Assembly (NCBI RefSeq): GCF_932526225.1
Contig: NC_064047.1
Coordinates: forward strand, 13,466,460 to 13,530,459
Length of the DNA stretch: 64,000 nucleotides
Source of the DNA: Nematostella vectensis
Lineage: Eukaryota > Cnidaria > Anthozoa > Actiniaria > Edwardsiidae
Direction of reading: 5' to 3'
In this document: one piece after another, positions 24,201 through 35,500 of the stretch
Layout: every line of letters begins with the position of its first letter
Numbering within the stretch: the stretch's first letter is position 1
Notes under the pieces: generated by a model
Seen by the model: only the letters and a program-made list of their open reading frames with translations
Databases searched by the model: none
Told to the model about the DNA's origin: nothing
Made by a program: the position numbers and the translations under genes

Positions 24201-27200
24201 GAATAGCATAGGGACTTTTAGATACGAGCTAAGACATAACACGAATAGCATAGGGACTTTTAGATACGAGCTAAGACATAACACGAATAGCATAGGGACT
24301 TTTAGATACGAGCTAAGACATAACACGAATAGCATAGGGACTTTTAGATACGAGCTAAGACATAACACGAATAGCATAGGGACTTTTAGATACGAGCTAA
24401 GACATAACGCGAATAGCATAGGGACTTTTAGATACTGGCTAAGACATAACACGAATAGCATAGGGACTTTTAGATACGAGCTAAGACATAACAAGAATAG
24501 CATAGGGACTTTTAGATACGAGCTAAGACATAACGCGAATAGCATAGGGACTTTTAGATACGAGCTAAGACATAACACGAATAGCATAGGGACTTTTTGA
24601 TACGAGCTAAGACATAACACGAATAGCATAGGGACTTTTAGATACGAGCTAAGACATAACACGAATCGCATAGGGACTTTTAGGTACGAGCCAAGACATA
24701 ACACGAATAGCATAGGGACTTTTAGATATGAGCTACGACATAACACGAATAGCATAGGGACTTTTAGATACGAGCTAAGACATAACACGAATAGCATAGG
24801 GACTTTTAGATACGGGCTAAGACATAACACGAATAGCATAGGGACTTTTAGATACGGGCTAAGACATAACACGAATAGCATAGGGACTTTTAGATACGAG
24901 CCAAGACATAACACGAATAGCATAGGGACTTTTAGATACGAGCTAAGACATAACACGAATAGCATAGGGACTTTTAGATACGAGCTAAGACATAACACGA
25001 ATAGCATAGGGACTTTTAGATACGAGCTAAGACATAAAACGAATAGCATAGGGACTTTTAGATACGAGCCAAGACATAACAAGAATAGCATAGGGACTTT
25101 TAGATACGAGCTAAGACATAACACGAATAGCATAGGGACTTTTAGATACGAGCTAAGACATAACACGAATAGTATAGGGACTTTTAGATACGAGCTAAGA
25201 CATAACACGAATAGCATAGTGACATTTAGATACGAGCTAAGACATAACACGAATAGCATAGGGACTTTTAGATACGAGCTAAGACATAACACGAATAGCA
25301 TAGGGACTTTTAGATACGAGCTAAGACATAAAACCAATAGCATAGGGACTTTTAGATACGAGCCAAGACATAACACGAATAGCATAGGGACTTTTAGATA
25401 CGAGCTAAGACATAACACGAATAGCATAGGGACTTTTAGATACGAGCTAAGACATAACACGAATAGTATAGGGACTTTTAGATACGAGCTAAGACATAAC
25501 ACGAATAGCATAGTGACTTTTAGATACGAGCTAAGACATAACACGAATAGCATAGGGACTTTTAGATACGAGCTAAGACATAACATGAATAGCATAGGGA
25601 CTTTTAGATACGAGCTAAGACATTACACGAATAGCATAGGGACGTTTAGATACGAGCTAAGACATAACACGAATAGCATAGGGACTTTTAGATACGAGCC
25701 AAGACATAACACGAATAGCATAGGGACTTTTAGATACGAGCTAAGACATAACACGAATAGCATAGGGACTTTTAGATACGAGCTAAGACATAACAAGAAT
25801 AGCATAGGGACTTTTAGATACGAGCTAAGACATAACACGAATAGCATAGGGACTTTTAGATACGAGCTAAGACATTACACGAATAGCATAGTGACGTTTA
25901 GATACGAGCTAAGACATAACACGAATACCATAGGGACTTTTAGATACGAGCTAAGACATAACACGAATAGCATAGGGACTTTTAGATACGAGCTAAGACA
26001 TAACACGAATAGCATAGGGACTTTTAGATACGAGCTAAGGCATAACACGAATAGCATAGGGACTTTTAGATACGAGCTAAGACATAACACGAATAGCATA
26101 GGGACTTTTAGATACGAGCTAAGACATAACGCGAATAGCATAGGGACTTTTAGATACTGGCTAAGACATAACACGAATAGCATAGGGACTTTTAGATACG
26201 AGCTAAGACATAACAAGAATAGCATAGGGACTTTTAGATACGAGCTAAGACATAACGCGAATAGCATAGGGACTTTTAGATACGAGCTAAGACATAACAC
26301 GAATAGCATAGGGACTTTTTGATACGAGCTAAGACATAACACGAATAGCATAGGGACTTTTAGATACGAGCTAAGACATAACACGAATCGCATAGGGACT
26401 TTTAGGTACGAGCCAAGACATAACACGAATAGCATAGGGACTTTTAGATATGAGCTACGACATAACACGAATAGCATAGGGACTTTTAGATACGAGCTAA
26501 GACATAACACGAATAGCATAGGGACTTTTAGATACGGGCTAAGACATAACACGAATAGCATAGGGACTTTTAGATACGGGCTAAGACATAACACGAATAG
26601 CATAGGGACTTTTAGATACGAGCCAAGACATAACACGAATAGCATAGGGACTTTTAGATATGAGCTAAGACATAACACGAATAGCATAGGGACTTTTAGA
26701 TACGAGCTAAGACATAACACGAATAGCATAGGGACTTTTAGATACGAGCTACGACATAAAACGAATAGCATAGGGACTTTTAGATACGAGCCAAGACATA
26801 ACAAGAATAGCATAGGGACTTTTAGATACGAGCTAAGACATAACACGAATAGCATAGGGACTTTTAGATACGAGCTAAGACATAACACGAATAGTATAGG
26901 GACTTTTAGATACGAGCTAAGACATAACACGAATAGCATAGTGACTTTTAGATACGAGCTAAGACATAACACGAATAGCATAGGGACGTTTAGATACGAG
27001 CTAAGACATAACACGAATAGCATAGGGACTTTTAGATACGAGCTAAGACATAAAACGAATAGCATAGGGACTTTTAGATACGAGCCAAGACATAACACGA
27101 ATAGCATAGGGACTTTTAGATACGAGCTAAGACATAACACGAATAGTATAGTGACTTTTAGATACGAGCTAAGACATAACACGAATAGTATAGGGACTTT

Positions 27201-27325
27201 GAGATACGAGCTAAGACATAACACGAATAGCATAGGGACATTTAGATACGAGCTAAGACATAACACGAATAGCATAGGGACTTTTAGATACGAGCTAAGA
27301 CAAAACACGAATAGCATAGGGACTT
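18246..27325. repeat. 42-bp satellite array, copy A (about 216 monomers)
   Basis: Monomer with the core GGGACTTTTAGATACGAGCT and ACATAACACGAATAGCATA. Its length is 14 codons and most units have no stop, so long open frames appear on both strands (MLFVLCLSSYLKVP on minus, GTFRYELRHNTNSI on plus). These are not genes. Variant monomers (ACATTAC followed by GGGACG; GATACTGG; ACAAGAAT; ACGCGAAT) recur at multiples of 42: about 420-bp periods near 18960-19800 and a 1,722-bp (41-monomer) period near 24150-27317. That is higher-order structure from unequal exchange. Confidence 0.97.
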
Positions 27326-29158
27326 GGAAGGGCTAATTGTATTATTGACGCTAAGAGTGTCAATTTTGAGCGATGTTTTAGGAAACAAAGCTCCTTAAAG
27401 AAAACTTGGATTGACTCCGAGTAAGATTTCGCCTGGACTCGGAAGTTAAAGCACAAAGGTAACACAGGTTTTCGCGTTCTCAGGTTCTCTAAGCGGCCAG
27501 CTATAGAAACGTAAGGCACGTTTATAAGCTAAATGAAAATATACTTGATATACTTATCTGATACAGCCGCAACCAGTCTATTCTGGACCTATGAATTCAG
27601 AAAACTAACCTTACGTCTACATTGAACGCCAGTCACAAATCATTATGTTTAATTGATTATTCTTCACGTCTAGCGGCGTTTCCATATTAGTCGTTATTTA
27701 GCCTCATATGTAAAATGCAAAAATACCGTTAAAATGGCGAATAGTGACCGTGGTGTGAATTAACTAACGTTTGAGGCCCTCCCCCAAATCGCAGCTCAAA
27801 ATACGTAACCCTCCCCCCAAACATACCAGCACTCCCCCCACCCCCCGTTAAATAATTACTCTTCCCTACAAATAAAAACTGTATGTGACAAGTTAAGGTG
27901 TGTCTTGGGCATGTTTTCGATAAAAAGTGGTTTGATTTTGGGATACCTTGATATACTAAAAAAAAGTAACAACTTTATTCACTGACAAAAGTGTCAATCT
28001 TCTAGCACGGCACACGTCTCGATAATAGGGACTCTCTTAAACGGGGTCAACAATTCACCGGAAGAAACTTTCACTCAGACCAACCATCACTATTATTCTC
28101 CCAATGACGAAGGCAGGGCCCCCTGAATGGTCGATGTCCGATATTCGTATATTCTCTCACTATAATGGCAACGTTTGTATGCTCGCGCATATTCTTATTT
28201 GAATAAGACGTAGTGCTTCGGTTGGAATGTATGTTCATCAGAACATATGAAACGGATAAACCACTACAAATACCACAGAGAAGATAGAACTCCAGGAAAT
28301 TTCACTACACAAAAATGCGATACCCGAATTCTATACCCCAAAATACGTGACTTATTACCCCCCTCACAAGTGTTATAATGCCATAATCCATCCAAGAATA
28401 GGAGGCTACATACATGCAACTTTATTTGTCCACAAATTTCTATACATTTCAATAGGTATATTACATTATACATGTATATGATGTAAGAAAAAATAATATA
28501 AAAGGTGACGAGTGACCATGGTTAAAATGCTTAACCAGAGTCACCATTCAGGCCCTAAGGGAGTGTCATCCCTCAAGACTCAGGATACCTTAATTTAAGG
28601 TCCCCAATTGATTGTCATATAATCCCCCTTTACCCTCAGCTTAATTATTGAACAGACTTCTCCCCTAAACTATTTCACAATCTTGTATATCTAAAAGCCT
28701 TGCTTTAAATGGCTTATTACAGCAGTAATCCGTCACAGATTTTGAACATCAAAAATGCATTGTTTTTGAAAGCCAGTTAAAATAATCAAAACTTGTAAGC
28801 TGCACTGGTGTTATAGAATCCTGAACTAAGCTCGAGATGTACATACACACTTCAAATAAGGCTGCACTAAAGAATCCTTGTGCCCGCGTTGGCTCATGGG
28901 TATAAAAAAATGAGCAAATTCAAATTTAAAACTGATTTTTTTTCATCTTTTTTGTGCTTTTTACCACTTGCACTGGGGTTTTCATAACATGTAGTTTTGT
29001 GATTTACATGCTACCCATGATGCATTCGCGGGTCACAACACATGTATTTCCACAATACATCCTAATTCAAAATCAGTAATTTCATGACACAGTACCAACT
29101 AACAAATATTTATACATCTTTATGTCTATTGTCACTTTACAGGCGTTCAAAGCTGTAT
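27326..29158. other. spacer between satellite and TRIM-TLDc gene, no gene seen
   Basis: AT-rich unique sequence, closely repeated in copy B at 53826-55672. It should hold the 3' UTR and polyadenylation site of the minus-strand TRIM-TLDc gene near its right end. No convincing exon. Confidence 0.5.
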
Positions 29159-29517
29159 TCAGTCCACCACCTCGTGAAACACCTCCATTTCGTCGGGTGT
29201 GAATGTGTGTTCGCCAGCAAAGACGTCACACGGGCCATCAGATGTGGCGCCCTGGGGACGAGCGTACTTGTGTGGCTCCGTATAGGACGCTTTATTACCC
29301 CCCGCGTTGTCAGCGATACACAGGTCACAACCACCAAACCACGGATCACCACCAAACCACGGATCACCACCAAACGCCGGACCGATCCTTGTGTGGTCAT
29401 AAATGGCGTATCTATCTGGCGGGTCCCTCAATGGCAACTTTTCAGGGCGGTAGCCATTCTTGTTACACAGCGTGAACAAGAATGACCTGCTGGAGGAGAG
29501 GCATTCACGGTCACTCA
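29159..29517 (-). CDS. terminal TLDc exon, copy A variant
   Basis: Starts phase 1 after acceptor CTTCAAAG and ends with TGA at 29159. It encodes SFLFTLCNKNGYRP, CIADNAGGNKASYT and DVFAGEHTFTPDEMEVFHE, the C-terminal half of a TLDc domain. Compared with copy B about 25 of 105 aligned residues differ, including clusters YAIYDHTRIG versus QAIWDHTSCG and GEHTFT versus GTWSFR. Copy A also has an extra 12 residues from a tandem DPWFGG duplication. Flanking introns and UTR are nearly identical between copies. Confidence 0.9.
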
Positions 29518-32500
29518 CTTTGAAGAGCATAGAACAAAATGCGTCATTTTTATAATAAAAACTAGAATAAATACGACAAAAATTGTGTTTTGGTATATCA
29601 TAACAGCTGAACTCGTATAATTTAAATTCTCAAATGTCAGAATTGTCACTTTTCGTTAGTATGACCAAATAATAATAAAAAAAATAGTAAAGAAGCTTCT
29701 ATGCATTCATGAATTGTGTCTTTTCCAGTTAAGATCTGCTTCTTGCGACCCGCGGGGTTTCCACCCTCCAGATATCGGCACTGAAAAATATTACTTCCCG
29801 GCTTGCAGAAATGTCCAATTTTTTCATAAAGAGGGGGGAGGGGAGGGGGGAGATAGCCCTTTTCGAGGATAGAAAATAAGTTAAAGTAAAAGATCTTATA
29901 ACCCCCATCCCATTTAAGCCCCTGTCTATAATAATTAAGCCCCCACCCCTGCCTGATTTGGGTTTTGTTTTTTTTTTTTGTACAAAGGAAGTAATATAAA
30001 TACTTATTAATAGCATCTAAGACTTTATAGGAACCAAAATACCTAGTGTCGGATCTGAAAAAAATATTAAATAAGTCCCCTGTGTAACCAAGCAGGTTTC
30101 TTCGGCACTAAAAAGGAAATAAGCGACAGGGGCCTATCAGATATTTTACGATGATTTATTAGAGGCCGTTTTCGTAGCCTACCTGTAGGCTTTGATAGTT
30201 TTTCCGGCACTAAAACCCCAAAAACACAAAGTTCGAGGCGGCCGGATTATGCGAGCTCGAAATATAAATATTATTATATAAATAGTAATTCATATCTTTT
30301 GATAAATAAGATACTAGTTATCATAATATTATTATATTAAACTACAAAACTATTTTGTCGCGTGACATATCTGGGGACATTAATCTCTTACTCACAACCC
30401 TTAAATGGAGCTTCAATGGAGCCTTTCGGGAATGTAATTACAGTCACAACAAGGGTGAAAAGAATTATCTGCGAAATTCTTTATAGGTAAAAAAGCAAAA
30501 AGAATCATAAAACTATTGAGATGATTAACAGTAATGATACAAAACTCCCTGCTTTTGTATTAATTAATATCTGAGGCAATTCAACAGTAGGCAAATAACA
30601 GAATTACTAGAAAAATAAATTTGCCAAGATATCAGAAATTCTTCTAAATTGCTCGATTTTAATAACCTTTACTTCTAGTATTGTCCAAGGACAAATCTAG
30701 TTAGTAAATTGCTCGATTTTAATAACCTTTACAGCTAGTATTGTCCGAAGACAATTCTAGTTAGTTTGAAAACATTTCCCTGCACCAAACAGCAAAATTT
30801 AACGGGTTCACCTTACGTGTTGCAATGAAAGGGGCTAACAAACTATTTTTTATTTGTCCATCCGATCCTTTTATCAGAAGATATGCGTAATTACATATTT
30901 GGTGGAAGGGGGAGGAAAAAGTAACAAGTATTGTCTGCCAGAGAAGGAACCCTACCACCGCCCTACTTGTATTCGGTTCATAAGATGATGTATTGCAAAC
31001 GGGCTTTGTCGGGTTCATATAAAAAAAGGACATCGTGACCGTCCACGGGAAAACGTACACTAAGGTTTTCAAACTCGTGGGCACGTGCACGGGCACACGC
31101 TGTTTAAACGGATTTTTTTTCCGTGACCACGTTACTTTTTTCCGTTGACACCGATTTTTTTTCCTGTGGCCACGGAAGGAAAAGCCGTGGGCACGCGGTA
31201 AAAAAGGACGTTAAAAAGAATTTGAAAGGCCGTTGACACGGCTGTCAAGATTCCGTGTCTACGAATCAAGCACACGGATCGCGAGTCGTGAATGTTGAAC
31301 TATTCGGTTGAATCTTCCGATTTAAGTGAAAGTCGTTTTCACAACTTTGAGTCGTTGTGGTGGTTACGGCTTGATGTTAGGTAAACAATAAACACCGAAA
31401 TCGGTATCAAACATTCACTGATCGTGGCCGCTCTAGTGAAATGGCACAGAAATAAATGAGAAATACTTATTCCTTAGAATCTGTGGGTTAATTTGGTGTG
31501 TGTTATGTAGCGATAACACGTAAATACAGGACGAGAGTTTTGTTATGAACTAGTCGCGGTTTCGGCTTCTTGTTAGAGAAAAAAAGAAACTCCGTTGTTA
31601 TCAGACATTCGCTGATCATGACCGCTCTTGTGGGATCTTACAGATTTTATAATTCATCATATTCCTCATAATTCGAGGATTTACTTGATGTGTGTTATTT
31701 GCGGATATGTACGATAATGCGTAAATAAGGGCGAAAGTTGTGTCATCAACTAGTGGCGATTTCAGCTTGTTTTTAGACAAACTAGAAGCTCCGAAGTCGG
31801 TATCAAAGGTTTACTGATTATGGCCGCTCTAGTGAAATCGTACAGAAATAAATCAGAAATACTTATTCCTCATAATACGAGGATTTATTTTATGTGTGCT
31901 ATATGTGTATATGTAAGATTGCGTAAATAAGGGCGAAAGTTGTGTCATCAACTAGTGGCGATTTCAGCTCGTTTTTAGACAAACAAGAAACTCCGAAGTC
32001 GGTATTTTTTAGCAATTTCGCGCACTTTTCGAACATTTTGTCGCTTGTTTCGTCTTCGTTGTTGATCATAGTTTTTCTTGTTTGATTTGATACTCGAGAT
32101 GGTTGGATTTAAATACTTCGATATCGATAAACTAAGCTTTCTTATCAAGTATGCTCACTACTCTACGGCAATCGACGTGTTTATCTATGGAAAGAGGAGG
32201 AGGAACGGAGATAAACAGCGACAAAGAGTTGGCATTAGTTTAAAATTGATGTTTACTAACTTCCCGCGATTTAAGGGAATAATGCATGGTCAAACATAAC
32301 GCGGACGCTTCAAAACTTTAACGTCCAGGATCCCGAGAACGTGATCATTAAACAGTTTCGGAGTTTAATGATAAAAGACTTAGAATTTTAAGCAGTTTAA
32401 GAGTTGAATGATGAATAAAAATCCTCATTGACCTTCATTCAAAATCTTTGCGGCCTATCATCCGATGTCCACGACGTACACTCGATCGTCTGCAATCCTC

Positions 32501-35500
32501 CATACGACTTTGAAAGCCGTGAACTTAAGTCTTCTCTACAGTTTAAAAAAATACTGAAAGTCGTGGGCTAAGATTGTGCAACCCGTGTCCACGTAAAGAA
32601 TATCCGTAGACACGGGAAAAAAAATCCGTTTAATATCCGTTTGTTTTTGGCGTTTACACGGAAAACCTAAGTGTACGTTTTCCCACGGACGGTCACTCAT
32701 GAGATGTCATCCTCCATCTCTTCCTAAGATTTACAAAAAGTAACGACACAGTTGAGGTAATGGACAAAAATAGGGCAAATGTTTTCTTTGTACAATAATG
32801 ATCGGAAGTCCCGACCCTCACCCTGCTACGGCCCTTCTCGTATTCGTTAGTGTACTCACTTGTCCACGCTACGTCAGAGTAGCCACCAAACACGTATCGG
32901 CCCCCAACGCTCACGAGTACGATGTTCGGCGCTTTGCCGTTGCATTTTTCATGGAAGGTCCTGGCAGCCCAGCCATCTCTTTTTGCAGAAAAACATCTGA
33001 CCCAGCGACTTTTTGGACTCTGCTGCACGGGCTGCAGGAATCCCAAGAGATCTCGGAGGTACTCTGGACCTTTGCCGCTGAGGATGGCGGACTTCTCAAG
33101 AACTGCAACGGAATTACACCATCCAGAGATATTATAGATAAAGGCTTGTACTTCATGGTATGTCCATATTGTATCCTTCTCCTCGTATTGAGCGATAACG
33201 AATTGGAAAACTAATCTTATGAAATACTTGCCTCGGGATAATCACGAGTATGTGTAAAAATTTGGGGTAAACATCAACAGAAAAATACTCAAACAGGAGG
33301 CAATTCCCTAAAAATAACGATAGAGGCAAACAAGAAAGTTGTCAATGTTCTCGACGTCACGTTGGATCTCGGGAACCAATCGTCCACAGAGAAAGCAATC
33401 ACCCTAACAACCCTTATCAAGAACATTTCAATGCGGGCAAATAAACGTCTCAGCGAGATCTCTTCATCTGCAAAATGCTGAACAGAGCGGTGCCGGGATA
33501 CCAACATGTGCTCGACCGCAGTGGATACCAGCACCGCCTGCAGTTCCAACGCCAAAAGACCAAGCAATAGGCAGAAACTGGAAATCACCCGTAAATCTGA
33601 GCGATGCAGCTACAACTACGCACTTACAAAAAGTTTGTAAATGCGCAAAAAGGGGACCCAGAGAAACCTGGAAATAGCCTGTAAATAGTCTGTAAATTGT
33701 CTGCAAACCTTTGGGATGGAACTAAAGCTTCCCATTGCATAGATTTTCCAGACTATTTTCAGGGTTTTCTGGGTCCCGTTTTAGCGCATGCTCTTGGCAT
33801 CCCTTCTCCGAATACGGATTATTTCCAGTATATTTACAGACATTCAAAGACTTTCTGTCATTGTGAGAAGACTCTAAACAATCTACATACTATTTACAGA
33901 CAAATATGGCAATTCCATGGTTCAGAAATATATCTAGTATATATAAAGTCCAATTTTCGGTTAATTTCCCGTGTATGTACAGGCTATTTTCATACACCGA
34001 AACATGACACAGCTAAAGGAGAATTTACCTTGGCCTTTATAAACTGAGATTGTCTTTGACAAAGAATCCCAATACTCCTCGTTCACGCCTAAATAAACAC
34101 CATCCCCTCCATCCATTGTATGAACAGTACCGCTTTCGAACATATGCACGTGCTCGCGAAAATTGCGAACAAAGCAACAGCAGCTGTTACTGTTAGAGAG
34201 GATTACAGTTATTCATAATCAGGACACAACTGTATTGGAGAATTTACCTGTATGCTCAGATTCACCAATTGAGACTTGGCTTGATACATCAACTGAGATC
34301 TTCTTTGACATGGAACTCCAATATTCCTGATCCACTACAAGACGAACTCCACCCTCCATACAAGGCTGATCCACGGGTTTCTCTGCAAGACTCGATAGCT
34401 GGGATAGCACTTCATTCCTGATGGACAAGACATCCACATCATTTGCTTCCCTGCACATTCTCTCAGCAAACTCCAAACTGCTACGAGCACTTGCAAGTCT
34501 CATGGATAGAGTCTCTCTCTGGGCAGTCAGCTGCTTCTCTTGCTTCTGACAAGCTGACTCGATCTCCCCTCTAAGATAAGATCGCATCTTCTCAAGAGCC
34601 CCTATCTGCTTATCAATAAACTGATCCAGATCCCTTCTGGCCGCTCGTTTATTTTCGTCCAGATGTTGTTGAGCCTTTTCAACCAATGCCATCGCCTGTT
34701 CAATGTCGGTGAGTTTTGATGTAACTTTTTTTGCTCTTTCCAATATTTCTTCTTTCTCTCGAGCGAAAACATCACTTGTGAAAAGGTAGTCATGATTTTT
34801 ATGATCAACAACGGTGCAATCTCGGCAAATCACTTCCTTACAAGATTCGCAAAACAGTTTCAGCTTTTCACCCTTGTGTTTGGTGCAGTAGGAAGTTTTG
34901 CTCATTGCAAGTAACTTTCCGCTTTTGATCTCATCAAGACTGAGGATAGTATGGTGTTGCAACGGTTGAAGTCTCTTATGAGCCGAGATACACTGCTCAC
35001 AGACAAAGTGATCGCACTCGTTACATCTCCCTTGGGCAGGCTCGCCACTATCACACATTTGACAAACAGTTTTCTTCTTGGAGTCTTCAGATGTGAACAA
35101 AGGAAGAACAGAGATAATACTATTGATCATAAAGTTCACCTTCAAACTCGAAACATCAGCCGGGGAAATCTAAGAGGAAAAAAAACAGGTTTAATAAAAT
35201 TCGCATATCACCATTTAAAAATCAAAAGGGAGGACAATTTTAGATCAGCCTTATTGTGGTCTATGCTACGCTGGATTGTATTAATATAATAATTAATTCT
35301 TATCATTTAACTGTTTAATACTCATAAACTATTAAAAGAATGGATATAAATTTCTTGTGGAAAGAATTCAAGTTCACAGTGATTCGTACATATTTAGGGA
35401 AAGTTCATTTATTATCCCGAGAGGGGGGTGGGGGTTCGTGAGGATTTTGATAAAAGTAAGGAAAAAATGCCCCACCCCTCGAAAAAACCCGAAGAAAGAA

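Noticed and set aside
18246-27325. CRISPR-like array
   Set aside because: The repeats are head-to-tail with no unique spacers, and the genome is eukaryotic.
18124-27336. Long open frames (up to 480 codons) on both strands in the 42-bp array
   Set aside because: They are a consequence of a 42-bp unit without stops; variants include frame-neutral changes only by unit identity, and there are no splice or start signals of a gene.
29729-30016. 95-residue minus-strand frame, similar at 56191-56514
   Set aside because: Not preserved in length or frame between copies A and B and with no recognisable domain; intronic.
32798-33214. 138-residue plus-strand frame, repeated at 60469-60885
   Set aside because: Antisense shadow of the first TLDc exon, which has clear homology and splice sites on the minus strand.
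33289-33706. Minus-strand frames of 80-99 residues near the TLDc exon
   Set aside because: Opposite strand of a retroelement fragment; copy B has frame-breaking changes.
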